DNA from: JAYYZW01 sp965217605
Lineage (GTDB): Bacteria; Pseudomonadota; Gammaproteobacteria; Ga0077536
Assembly (NCBI GenBank): GCA_965217605.1
Contig: CBDCJB010000013.1
Coordinates: 186,001 to 250,000, forward strand
Direction of reading: 5' to 3'
DNA length: 64,000 nt
Part shown: piece by piece, positions 37,467 to 46,631 of the stretch
Layout of the letters: each line of letters begins with the position of its first letter
How positions within the stretch are numbered: the first letter of the stretch is position 1
Made by a program: the position numbers and the translations under genes
Notes under the pieces: generated by a model
What the model was told of the DNA's origin: nothing
The model's database searches: none
Seen by the model: only the letters and a program-made list of their open reading frames with translations

Positions 37467-38639
37467 TTACAAAAATTTATATTTCGCACGGTAACCGGTC
37501 ATCGACCGTTCAACGATGGTTCGGGCCACGAGCTCGTTGCCGTGTTCGTAGAGGTGAACGTCGTCGTCGACGATCGTGTTCTCCGAGACGTCGTCGCCGT
37601 CCTCAACGCGCGCCGAGGGAACCCGGTCGTTGGCAGTGTCGAACAGGGTTGCGAAGTCGAGGTATTCGACATCCGGACGCAGCGGGCCGACCGTCAGCTC
37701 ATGAAAACGCCGATAGGTCGCCAGCCGTTTCTCGCGCCGACGGGAGTCCGGAATGCCGGTATGAAGGGAGCGGTTCGGCTGAAAGATGCCGACGAAGCGT
37801 CCGCCCTGTGCAGCCAGCAGGTCGTGCATCACGTGGCGGTTGTGCGCATAGGCAGCGACACCAGCGCCGATCCGTTCTTCACGCACTGCGGGAGCGACCG
37901 GATGACGCTTCTGAGCCATCCGCCGGAGCCCACGGGTGATGCGCAGGAAGAAGCGCCGGTGCAGCGGTTCGCGGCGTCGAGTAGCGTGCATGTCGTCGAT
38001 CATTGCCTCTAATTCTTCAAAATTTTCCCGAGTGCCAGGTGGATAGTTCATGTGATGCCGTAGATAGCAATCGAGAATCGCCGCGTCGTCGGCGCCATCG
38101 TAGGCGATCACGATGTCCGGGCTGTACGCCAACAACTGCTGGGTGAAACAGGCTAGCTTCTGCGTGGAGTTCTAGGGCGGCACGCCGGCATTCACGAAGC
38201 GGAATTCGTTTTGCATCGGATTCAGGTAGGCGCTGATCGTGGCGGCGTTCGAGCTCGCGTAGGCGCCGAACGCGGCCGAGGCCCCGAGCAGGAAACCCAG
38301 CTTGCGGTCCGCCGCAACGTCGGGGCCCGGTCTGCAAAAAACGTACTCGTCGAGGCTACAGATCTCGTTGCCGATAACGACGCGCTCACGCAAGTCGAGG
38401 GGGAAGAAGAAGTAAAACGGGTGGGGGTGTTGGATCGCGAAGGGCCGGTAGGCCTTCCACAGCCGGAAGTAGACCGGGCTGGCATCGCTCGTCTCATGCT
38501 GTCGCGCGGTCAGGTACCACGCGACGCCGAATTCAACGATCAACGGAAAGCAAACCGTGTAGCGGGCTGCGCCGGCTGCGACCGCCAGGCGGCGAACCGC
38601 GGGCCTGGGCGCGGGGGGAACGTTCGCGGTGTCATCCAT
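37467..38639 (-). pseudogene. SGNH/GDSL-type hydrolase interrupted by an in-frame TAG
   Basis: One frame of 391 codons with a TAG at codon 156 (38174-38172). Before it: block I LGFLLGASAAFGAYASSNAA and the block III start FVNAGVPP; after it NSTQKLACFTQQLLAYSPDI and VIAYDGADD, where homologues read GYNSTQ. So the amber probably replaces a Tyr codon (TAT/TAC to TAG). The terminal block DDDVHLYEHGNELVA holds the catalytic Asp/His. One membrane helix near residue 30 precedes the domain. With the catalytic His beyond the stop, a 155-residue product would be dead. There is no pyrrolysine machinery in view. Confidence 0.75.
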
Positions 38640-38678
38640 GGGGCCGCTCTTATATAGAACGCAAGAGGGACCTAATCC

Positions 38679-39047
38679 TCACTTAGCAAGCGCGAACGTG
38701 TGCAGGCCGGTAGAGGAAGCGATGCTGACGAACTGCGTGTCTCGGCTCATGTACGTGATAGGAGCCGAATGGATCCATCCTTCGACTTCGCCATGCCAGA
38801 TCACGTCGCCATTAAGCGCATTGAGGGCCCAGAAGTCTCCGTGTGTGCTCCCAACGAAAAGCAGACCCCCTGCGGTGGTCAATATCCCAGAAGTCGAGTC
38901 CTCGGGAAGAGGGAATTCCCAGCGGACCTCGCCCGAAGTCGGGTTCAAAGCTCGCACTGCGCTCGTGGTCTCGCCGTGCTCAATTCGACTCTTGAAGTTG
39001 ATTTTGTCTCTGTACTCTCTCATAACCTCGGGATCTCTATCTCTCAT
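38679..39047 (-). pseudogene. C-terminal fragment of a PQQ-dependent alcohol dehydrogenase-like protein
   Basis: About 122 residues: ALNPTSGEVRWEFPLPEDST, GILTTAGGLLFVGSTHGDFW then ALNALNGDVIWHGEVEGWIH. This is the last beta-propeller blade set of the methanol/ethanol dehydrogenase family, which is normally near 550-600 residues. The frame can be followed 14 codons upstream to a TGA near 39090; the rest of the gene is missing. Likely a leftover of a deletion or an island boundary next to selC. Confidence 0.72.
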
Positions 39048-39245
39048 GCCCTTCCTAAGTTCATCGAGACTTCGTATGCCCGGCCCGGTTCACATTTATG
39101 AGTGGATCGAGACACCCAAGGCGTCGCGATGAACCGTTAAAAGATCATTGCTTACGTTCACCGCAACTCTTCCAAAACCGGACAGCCCCGTACGAGTTGG
39201 GCATAGGAGGAAGGCTAGATCTGTTCAGATCCACGTAAATGATTG

Positions 39246-39341
39246 TGGCGAAAGAGGTGGGAGTCGAACCCACCGAACACGCCTTCGCGCGTTCCACCGG
39301 ATTTGAAGTCCGGGCGCCCCACCGGGAGACGATGCTCTTCC
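39246..39341 (-). tRNA. selC: tRNA-Sec (UCA anticodon)
   Basis: 96 nt on the minus strand. It opens GGAAGAGCATCGTCTCC, has the anticodon arm GCCCGGACTTCAAATCCGGT with anticodon TCA, a long extra arm (GGAACGCGCGAAGGCGTGTTC), the T arm GGTGGGTTCGACTCCCACC and ends with encoded GCCA. Length, extended acceptor arm, large variable arm and closeness to E. coli selC (95 nt) identify it. It carries Sec made by SelA and SelD products to UGA with SelB. Confidence 0.95.
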
Positions 39342-39384
39342 GTCCCCGATCCTAGCAAAAGTCGAGACTCGACCCCATTCGCGG

Positions 39385-39951
39385 CTAGGGAGCAACCAGG
39401 CTTAGACGTGCGCTCCCTAAATCGATGGACAACTCGCGACCGGCCGCCATTACGTGCGCGGCGTCGCCGGTAGGTGAAAGCGCCGGGATCGAACCGCGCC
39501 AAGGGCCATGCTGCGCTTGAGAGACCAAATCACGGCGCTCCACCGCAAGTAGTTCGACGATGGCGTCGACGCCATAACGTGCAAGCTCCTGCCCATCCTC
39601 ACCTACAACCATAATCGCAAGCGGACTCAAAATGTTTATCCATTCGTCGAACAGCACGACCTGGCCGTCGTCGTTCACGAGTGCAAACCGGGGGCCGAGC
39701 TCATGGGGAAGTTCTTGCTGCCACACCGGTGATTCGTCACCTGGGCGACGCAGCGACGCGACGACTTTCCGTGCCATTGGTTCGTTCGCCGCAGTCAATT
39801 CGAGGTGCAACTCGTAGAGCCCGTCGGGGGAACTGATTGCACGCGTCTGCGGTGGATCGTCGATCCAGTCGGCTTCGGGCATACCGGCAGATCCGTTGGC
39901 CTCGAGCGCAGAAAAACAAAGGGCGCTGACGGTAACCGCCAGCGCCCGCAA
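39385..39951 (-). CDS. Hypothetical exported protein
   Basis: 188 residues from TTG 39951; no better start is available. The N-terminus (LRALAVTVSALCFSALEANG) looks like a signal peptide. The mature part contains ISSPDGLYELHLELTAANEP and FALVNDDGQVVLFDEWINIL, a beta-rich, WD/propeller-like texture, but I do not recognise a family. It begins 20 bases after the PEP-CTERM protease stop, so it is probably in the same transcript; its stop lies 44 bases ahead of selC. Confidence 0.6.
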   Translation of the reverse strand: MRALAVTVSALCFSALEANGSAGMPEADWIDDPPQTRAISSPDGLYELHLELTAANEPMARKVVASLRRPGDESPVWQQELPHELGPRFALVNDDGQVVLFDEWINILSPLAIMVVGEDGQELARYGVDAIVELLAVERRDLVSQAQHGPWRGSIPALSPTGDAAHVMAAGRELSIDLGSARLSLVAP

Positions 39952-39971
39952 GACCGAGTGTAACTTAACGT

Positions 39972-40709
39972 TCAGGTTGCAGTCCGTTTCCGGATCCCCA
40001 TTCCAATCAGACCCAAGACAAGAATCGACAAGGTAGATGGCTCCGGCACGAAGGGTATCTGTGCGGTCTTCACGTAGCTGCTGCCCGCTACGGTCTGCAG
40101 CTCCGCCGCATTGAGCTGAGAGAGATCGGCGCCATCCGGAACGATGTCGTTGATCGTCGTCGGAACGTTTCGGCTGCTGCCCGACTGCATCAGATTGTCG
40201 TCGTCACCGGCGGCGCTGGCGTGCGACAAGCCCAGCACGTGGCCGAGCTCATGCGCAATGGTATCGAGACGACCGGCGTTCGAGTTGAATGTGAACACGG
40301 CATCGGTGATGGCGACGCGCCCCGACGAACTGCCACATCCGAATAACGTGCCCGCGACGGGGCCGCCGCAATCACTGAGACTCTCCACAAACCACATGTT
40401 GATGACCATGCTGTTCGCGTTGAGACTGAGATGGTTGAACATGTCCTCGTTCAGCATCGCGGAGCTGTTGACCACCATCCACGGGAAGAACACGACGTCG
40501 ATGCTTGCCTGCAACCAGATTTTATCGGCGATGGCCGGAAACAGCTGCTGATCGTTCGGGCTGCCGCCGGCAATGGAGTTTGCGCAATCTGAGCCGTCGT
40601 CCGCGCAAACCTGAATCGGCTGCACGTAGACGAACAGGGCTAGCGCGGCGTGGCTCCATACCAACGCGGCGAACAATAGTGCGGCTATGGAGATCCCCTT
40701 CGTGAACAT
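39972..40709 (-). CDS. PEP-CTERM-anchored zinc metalloprotease
   Basis: 245 residues from ATG 40709, preceded by GGGAGG at eight bases. Signal peptide about residues 1-24. The zinc site TIAHELGHVLGLSHA (HExxHxxGxxH) is that of metzincin-like (matrixin-type) proteases. The C-terminus VPEPSTLSILVLGLIGMGIR plus KR is a textbook PEP-CTERM signal, read by an exosortase (not in this window). It is likely a secreted or envelope-bound protease connected to exopolysaccharide-producing cells. Confidence 0.85.
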   Translation of the reverse strand: MFTKGISIAALLFAALVWSHAALALFVYVQPIQVCADDGSDCANSIAGGSPNDQQLFPAIADKIWLQASIDVVFFPWMVVNSSAMLNEDMFNHLSLNANSMVINMWFVESLSDCGGPVAGTLFGCGSSSGRVAITDAVFTFNSNAGRLDTIAHELGHVLGLSHASAAGDDDNLMQSGSSRNVPTTINDIVPDGADLSQLNAAELQTVAGSSYVKTAQIPFVPEPSTLSILVLGLIGMGIRKRTAT

Positions 40710-41096
40710 GCTGCATTCCTCCCTTCCAAACTGTACGGAAAACTTCAAAGTGTCGTGCAATTATTACGCCATACATATAATTGTTTTTTTAAACAAGGGC
40801 TTATGAAATCGGGACCCTGATGCACCGGGGTCCATGAGGCGGAAGTGTAAACTTTATTGACAAATTCACCCGGGTTTTTCGCGCTAGAACGCCCGCTTGT
40901 CCGACAAAAATGTGATTTAAGACAGTATTTTCAAAGATTTAGCTTTGGCGAGCCGCTTGTAAAATTTTCTTAACAGAATCCATTATCGGGGAGTCGCGTT
41001 ACGCACGCCTCGATCGGCAACCCACCCGTAAATCTTGCGAACCTACCCACGCGCCACCTAAACGCAATCCAAGTCATTGATTTGCAACGTCCAGTA
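40710..41096. other. AT-richer intergenic stretch
   Basis: About 390 bases upstream of the protease gene and downstream of the sterol-desaturase-family gene (both minus). It is visibly AT-richer than its surroundings and holds a small inverted repeat GGACCC/GGGTCC (40812-40833). It probably contains the protease promoter; I see no gene. Confidence 0.5.
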
Positions 41097-42221
41097 TTAC
41101 GCCCGCGATTTCCTGAACGGATAGAGCAACTGCCGCAGGAAACCATCCGGCGGCGGCGAATCGAATACCCCGTAGCTTGGCGGCCACATCGTTGCGGGCA
41201 GTTTGAACGTGCCGAGGAGCATATCGATGACCGGTAGGTGCACGGCGTAGTTGGTGTTTGCGAATTGGGGATCGTCACTATGGTGCCAGTGATGGTATTG
41301 GGGCGTGACGATCACATATTTCAAAAACCCGAAATCCCAACTCACGTTCGCATGCACGAAAACGGCCTGCACGCCAATGATGACGACGTAGACGTTGAGG
41401 GCTTCGGTTGCGAAACCGACGATGTACAAGGGCACAATGACGACCGTTCGCGTCACCAACGATTCGACGAAATGCGTGCGCGACCCGGCGAGCCAATCCA
41501 AATGTTCACTCGAATGATGCACGGCATGAAACTTCCATAGCCAACCGAACTCGTGATACCACTTGTGCGTGACGGCCTGGAAGAAATCCGCGATCAGCAC
41601 ACAGCACAGAATTTGCACCGGAATCGGCAATCCTTGCGCCCATTGTTGAACTGCGTCGGCTTGCGCCCACCCGAGCAGGTCTTCGTGGACGTAATTGGTC
41701 GCGAATAGATAAAACTGGATGAGCAAATGACTGAACAAAAAATACACTAAATCAGTGCGCCAATGTGGGCGCAGCACCTTCAACGGCTTTTGTGCGAACG
41801 CCTTTTCGAGGGGAATGAAGATCATCATCGAAAAGACCAGGGCGAGCACGAACCAATCCAGTCCGAAGGACATGTGGGTCTGTTCGACGGCCCGTTCCTG
41901 TACCTGGAACGCACCGAGCAAGACGGCTACGAACGCCGTCGTTACACCGGTCAAGGCGAGCTTCTTCTCGGGATTCAAGATATAGCTTACGACCCCGAGC
42001 AGAAATCCGACGCATATCGAAAGCCAGAGGAGATTTCGTGCGAATTCGAACGTATAGAGATTCGCTCGCATATCCGCCGTGGTTAGATACTCCGGAAAGC
42101 GGAAGCACAAAACGCCGAGCAACGCGCCTATCCCCAACGCCGCCGAGGCGTACCCGCTGATCCGGCCTTCACCGAAAACGAAATTGCGATGGCCGTGGCG
42201 ATCTAGAAAGTCATTGCCCAT
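41097..42221 (-). CDS. Sterol desaturase/fatty acid hydroxylase family protein
   Basis: 374 residues with about eight membrane helices. The di-iron His boxes are HKWYHEF, HAVHHSSEHLDW and HHWHHSDD near residues 215-325, and ANTNYAVHLPVIDMLLGTF is the usual closing block. The N-terminal 120 residues add extra helices. Members hydroxylate or desaturate sterols, fatty acids, ether lipids or carotenoids; the substrate is not decided. It lies 61 bases downstream of the Aas-like gene in the same direction, which fits a lipid role. Confidence 0.85.
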   Translation of the reverse strand: MGNDFLDRHGHRNFVFGEGRISGYASAALGIGALLGVLCFRFPEYLTTADMRANLYTFEFARNLLWLSICVGFLLGVVSYILNPEKKLALTGVTTAFVAVLLGAFQVQERAVEQTHMSFGLDWFVLALVFSMMIFIPLEKAFAQKPLKVLRPHWRTDLVYFLFSHLLIQFYLFATNYVHEDLLGWAQADAVQQWAQGLPIPVQILCCVLIADFFQAVTHKWYHEFGWLWKFHAVHHSSEHLDWLAGSRTHFVESLVTRTVVIVPLYIVGFATEALNVYVVIIGVQAVFVHANVSWDFGFLKYVIVTPQYHHWHHSDDPQFANTNYAVHLPVIDMLLGTFKLPATMWPPSYGVFDSPPPDGFLRQLLYPFRKSRA

Positions 42222-42282
42222 GCCACACCGTTCCTGTTAGTCCAAATGAAAGCGGTTGAAACATAATTGCGGCAGCGAACGC

Positions 42283-45200
42283 TCATGCCTTAGCCATTGC
42301 CAGCTTTTTGGCCGCGCTGAAATCGGTCTTACCGCTGCCGAGCTTGGGCATCGCTTCGACCTCGACCCATGACTCCGGGATCATGAACGCATTGAGCCCC
42401 GCCGCTTTGAGTTGTGTGCGTATTTCGGCCGGATCATGGCCGCCTGCTTCGCCCGCCGGAATCAAAGCGACCAGCCGTTCGCCCTTCTTCTCGTCCGCTA
42501 CGCTGACGACCACGACTTCGAAATCGTCGCCGAGCGCGCGTACGATCCCCTGCTCGACCGCGCCCAGGCTCACCATCTCGCCCCCAAGCTTCGCAAAGCG
42601 CGAATAGCAATCGACGATGGTGAGGAAGCCGTCGCTGTCGAGGTGGCCCTTATCGCCCGTACGGTACCAACGACGCCCGTCCAGTTCGACGATGGCGTCG
42701 GCGGTGCGATCCGGTTCGTCGAGATAACCGCGCATAACCTGCACGCCGCCGATCAGGATCAGACCGTCTTCGCCGACGGGTAAGGCATCGAGCGTGTCCG
42801 GGTCGACGATACGGAAACAGGTACCCGGTAGTGGCATACCGACGGTATCCAGCCTGTTTCCGGCGTGCATTTTCCAAGTGGCGCCGTCGAGGTAATCGGG
42901 GACGTTGACGCTTGCGACCGGTGTCGTTTCGGTCGCGCCGTAACCTTCGAAGATGCTCTTGTTGAATTTCTGGGCAAACCCCGCGCGCACCGCCGGATCG
43001 AGACGCTCGGCGCCCGCGACGACAATGCGCAAGGACTCGAGCATGAGCGGCAGTACGCGTTTGTGGCGAACGTAAAACCGCAGGAAGGTCGAGGTCGCGC
43101 AAAAGATCGTGCCCCGATGGCGATAGATGGCCTTCGCCATATTGACCACGTCGGTGGGATCTGGATGCGTCAACATCGGGATCCCTTCGATCAGCGGTAG
43201 CATGGTCGTGGCGGTCAAGCCGAAGGCGTGGAACAGCGGCAGGCAGGCCACGATCACGTCGTCCTCGAGTGGATTCAGCATATCGGTGGTCTGCTTGATG
43301 TTCGCGAGCACGTTGCGATGGGTCAGCACGACGCCTTTCGGCATGCCCTCGCTGCCACTCGAGAACAGGATCACGGCGGCCGACTCGGGATCCCGGGATG
43401 CGCCGTATAGCGCGGCGATCCAACTTGCCGGCAAGAGCTTGAGCGTGAGCCACGACCGCGCGAGCTGGCCGCGGCCGATACCTTCTCGAAGCGTTTCCAT
43501 CTCGATCAATTCACAGCCGGCGAGCCCAACGCTGGCATCGATACCGCGCTTTTCGAGCCGGCGCAGGAATTGAGCCGAGGTATACACCTCGCGCAGCCCC
43601 GCCTTTGCAACGGCGCCGGCGAGCGCTTCGGTGCTCGCGGTGTAGTTGAGATTTACGACCGTCTTGCCGACGAGCAGCGCCGCCACGTTCGCGATCGCGC
43701 CGCCGGCACTCGGGGGGAGTAACAGGCCGACGTTACGGCTGCGCGAGCGCCGGCGGATGACGCGCGCAAACGCCAGCACTACGCTGGCGAACGCGGCGCG
43801 GCTGAGCTTGCGCCCGGTGGATTCGATCACGGCGGTCGTGCCGCCGCCGCTGCGCGCGGTCGCAAGCCACGCGTGGGTCAAAGTGTCGAGGGTGCCGACA
43901 TACGACTCCCAAGCGGTTACGGAAAGTTCGGAGACGGCCTGCTTGACCTCGACCGCGGATGCGGACAACAGCAGCGGCTGACCGAAGGCCACGCAGATCT
44001 CGCGGCGCGGACCGTGTGCGGCCCGTGCTTTCAGCCCCCCGGAGGAATGCGAGAATTGGCTACCCCACAGGCCGCGCAAATAGAACGGAACGATGATCGC
44101 GTTACTTTCGCTCGCTGCCTCGGCGGTGCGTTCGAACCCTCGTTTGAACTCGTTCAACTGCCCGTGGCGGCTGATGGTGCCCTCGGGGAACAGACAGATC
44201 ACCTCGCCGGCCGCGAGCCGCGCGCCGATATCTTTCAGCGCTTCGATCGCGCCACCGGGCGCGATCGGGATCACACCGACGAAGTCGAGGAACCAGCGCA
44301 AGTACCAGCGTTCGTAGATACTCCGCGCCATCACGAACCGCACCGGCCGCGGGCTCGCCATCGCGACGATGGCCCAGTCTATCCAGGAAATGTGATTGCC
44401 GAGCAGCAGCACGCCGCCCTCGCGCGGGATGTGATCCATGCCCGAGACGGACAGCCGGTAGCGCATTGCAAAAATGCGCGCGATAAACAGCCGGACGAGC
44501 GACTGCGGCAATTTATAAAATGTGTAGATCGCCCCGCCGATGGCGATCACGGTCAACAGCGCCATTAGCCCGACGTCGCTGAATCCCTCGAGCGCGAAGA
44601 GCACGGTAAGCCCGAGAAAGGTGATCATAGTGAGGTTGTTGATGAAGCTGCTCGCGGCCAGCACGCGCCCGAGTTCGTCCTCACCGGCGTTGTATTGGAT
44701 GAGCGCATTCAACGGCACGATGAAGAGCGCGCCGAAGGTACCGAGCGCGAGGAACAGGGCCGCCTGCGTCGACGGCGACGGCGCCGTAGTCATCAACGCG
44801 AGCGATAACGCGACGCCCGCAGCGCCCACCGGAATGAAGCCCGTTTCGATATGTGCGCGCGACAGGCTGGCGGCGACGACCGATCCCAGCACCACGCCGA
44901 TACTGGCGGCGGCCATGATGAGCTGGATGGTGGCGACGTTGTGCATCTGCAGGAAATTCTCGGCGAAGGTCGGGTAGACCGCGATCAGCACCTGTGCGAT
45001 CGACCAGAAAATGGCCAGGCCGATCACCGACAGTCGCAGCACGGGGCGCCGCCACAATGCACCCAGGGTGCTCCGCAGGTAACCGCCGCTGCGGTAGCGC
45101 GCGAAATCGAAATGCATTTCCGGCGCATCCGCGCGTGTCTCGGGAAGGCGCCGCGCGAGGAGATACTCGACGACGGCGCCGGCGACGAGAAACCAACCGA

Positions 45201-45750
45201 GCGGCGCGATCACGGGCAGGATGGTGCGCGCCTCCATCGCCACCATGCCCGCGACGAGGTGCTCGAAAGCGAAAAAAAAAGCGAGCATGCCGGCGAGGAT
45301 GGCCGACGTAGTCGCCGCCTGCATGATGCCGTTGGCCGCCGCGTGTTGCTCTACGCCGGCGAGTTCCTTGAGATAGCCGAGTTTGGCCGGTCCATAGATC
45401 GCGCTCTGGAGCGCAAGGATGAGCGTTAACGCGAAACCCGCCCAGAACCAGCCTTGGTAATAACACAAGGTAATCAACAACGTGATCGCCACGGCTGCGG
45501 CCGCCACCCGGCGCATCACCTTAGCTTTGGCGTAACGGTCCGCGATGAAGCCGGCGGGCGACATGAGCATGATGAACGGCAACAGGATCAACGCGTTGAC
45601 GATGCCGGTCAGCGCGATCTGGGTGCTGCCGTCGAAGACTTTGAAAACGGTGTTCTGAATGACGACCTTGTGCCCCAGGTCGACGAAGGCGTTCATGAAG
45701 GCCACTGACACCAGTGGCACGAATCCGGACAGTTTAAACAGGCGTTGCAT
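42283..45750 (-). CDS. Three-domain Aas-type protein: LplT-like transporter, PlsC acyltransferase, acyl-ACP synthetase
   Basis: 1155 residues. Residues about 1-420 form a 12-helix MFS transporter (MLMSPAGFIADRYAKAKVMR). PlsC follows (about 430-620) with LGNHISWIDWAI (HxxxxD) and LFPEGTISRHG. The AMP-binding ligase (about 640-1150) has VILFSSGSEGMPKGVVLTHR and GYGATETTP and ends SGKTDFSAAKKL. Together they flip lysophospholipid inward, activate fatty acid and re-acylate it. E. coli has separate lplT and aas; single-chain fusions occur in several proteobacteria. Confidence 0.9.
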   Translation of the reverse strand: MQRLFKLSGFVPLVSVAFMNAFVDLGHKVVIQNTVFKVFDGSTQIALTGIVNALILLPFIMLMSPAGFIADRYAKAKVMRRVAAAAVAITLLITLCYYQGWFWAGFALTLILALQSAIYGPAKLGYLKELAGVEQHAAANGIMQAATTSAILAGMLAFFFAFEHLVAGMVAMEARTILPVIAPLGWFLVAGAVVEYLLARRLPETRADAPEMHFDFARYRSGGYLRSTLGALWRRPVLRLSVIGLAIFWSIAQVLIAVYPTFAENFLQMHNVATIQLIMAAASIGVVLGSVVAASLSRAHIETGFIPVGAAGVALSLALMTTAPSPSTQAALFLALGTFGALFIVPLNALIQYNAGEDELGRVLAASSFINNLTMITFLGLTVLFALEGFSDVGLMALLTVIAIGGAIYTFYKLPQSLVRLFIARIFAMRYRLSVSGMDHIPREGGVLLLGNHISWIDWAIVAMASPRPVRFVMARSIYERWYLRWFLDFVGVIPIAPGGAIEALKDIGARLAAGEVICLFPEGTISRHGQLNEFKRGFERTAEAASESNAIIVPFYLRGLWGSQFSHSSGGLKARAAHGPRREICVAFGQPLLLSASAVEVKQAVSELSVTAWESYVGTLDTLTHAWLATARSGGGTTAVIESTGRKLSRAAFASVVLAFARVIRRRSRSRNVGLLLPPSAGGAIANVAALLVGKTVVNLNYTASTEALAGAVAKAGLREVYTSAQFLRRLEKRGIDASVGLAGCELIEMETLREGIGRGQLARSWLTLKLLPASWIAALYGASRDPESAAVILFSSGSEGMPKGVVLTHRNVLANIKQTTDMLNPLEDDVIVACLPLFHAFGLTATTMLPLIEGIPMLTHPDPTDVVNMAKAIYRHRGTIFCATSTFLRFYVRHKRVLPLMLESLRIVVAGAERLDPAVRAGFAQKFNKSIFEGYGATETTPVASVNVPDYLDGATWKMHAGNRLDTVGMPLPGTCFRIVDPDTLDALPVGEDGLILIGGVQVMRGYLDEPDRTADAIVELDGRRWYRTGDKGHLDSDGFLTIVDCYSRFAKLGGEMVSLGAVEQGIVRALGDDFEVVVVSVADEKKGERLVALIPAGEAGGHDPAEIRTQLKAAGLNAFMIPESWVEVEAMPKLGSGKTDFSAAKKLAMAKA

Positions 45751-45899
45751 CGGAGACCTCGCGACTTAGGCGGACTATAGCGCCACGGTGCCTAGCCTGG
45801 TCGGCGGCATCACTAAAAGCAACCTTGGTGACAAAAGTTGTGAAAATCTGGCATAAAGGTATCGTATTTTGCATCTTTTACCCGCCAGGAGGTCATGTC

Positions 45900-46631
45900 A
45901 TGGCCCAGACCGCCGCCCTCGTCGACGCCCTCAAGAAGGCGCTCAAGGCCCACGGTAAAACCTATGCCGATGTCGCCCGCGCGCTCAGCCTTTCGACACC
46001 GAGCGTCAAGCGCCTGTTCTCGAACCAGTCGCTCTCCATCAAACGCCTGGACGCCATCTGCGCGATGCTCGATATGGAAATCACCGACTTGCTGCAACAA
46101 CTCGCCGAAGAAGGTTGGCAACTCCGACAACTGAGCGACACGCAGGAAGCGGCCATCGCAGACGACATGATGCTGTTGCTGGTCACGGTCGCCGTGCTGA
46201 ACCGGCTCACCATCGACGACATCCTCGCGCGCTTTCACATCGACGAGCACCAGTGCCTCCGCAAACTCGCCTGGCTGGACCGCCAGGGCCTGATCGAACT
46301 CTTGGCGAAGAACCGCATCAGGCTCAAGGTCGCGGCGAACTTCGCGTGGCGGCCGGACGGTCCCATTCAGCGGTTTTTCCAGAACAAGGTGAGCGCCGAA
46401 TACTTCAGCGCGCGTTTCGCGGCAGCCGGCGAACGCCTGCTCGTGCTGAACGGCATGTTGACCGACGTCGCACTCAAACAGTTTCACCGCCGCATGGAGC
46501 GCCTCGCCCAGGAGTTCGAGGAGATCAATAACGAGGAAGCGGCGCGCCCGGTCGCGCAACGTGCGGGGCATACCGTCGTGCTCGCGGTTCGTCCCTGGGA
46601 CTTCGGCGTTTTCGCCGAGTATTTGCGTTAA
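45900..46631 (+). CDS. XRE-type HTH transcriptional regulator
   Basis: 243 residues from ATG 45900, fixed by AGGAGG (45887-45892) seven bases upstream. The HTH is KTYADVARALSLSTPSVKRL followed by FSNQSLSIKRLDAICAMLDM. The remaining 160 residues hold a second winged-helix-like part (LARFHIDEHQCLRKLAWLDR) and a helical end of a family common in gammaproteobacteria. Ligand unknown. It is divergent from the Aas-like gene (150 bases) and convergent on selB with a four-base stop overlap. Confidence 0.82.
   Translation: MAQTAALVDALKKALKAHGKTYADVARALSLSTPSVKRLFSNQSLSIKRLDAICAMLDMEITDLLQQLAEEGWQLRQLSDTQEAAIADDMMLLLVTVAVLNRLTIDDILARFHIDEHQCLRKLAWLDRQGLIELLAKNRIRLKVAANFAWRPDGPIQRFFQNKVSAEYFSARFAAAGERLLVLNGMLTDVALKQFHRRMERLAQEFEEINNEEAARPVAQRAGHTVVLAVRPWDFGVFAEYLR

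Noticed and set aside
37467..38639. TAG in the SGNH gene as pyrrolysine
   Set aside because: No pyl genes in the window, the protein is not a methylamine methyltransferase, and the position is Tyr in homologues.
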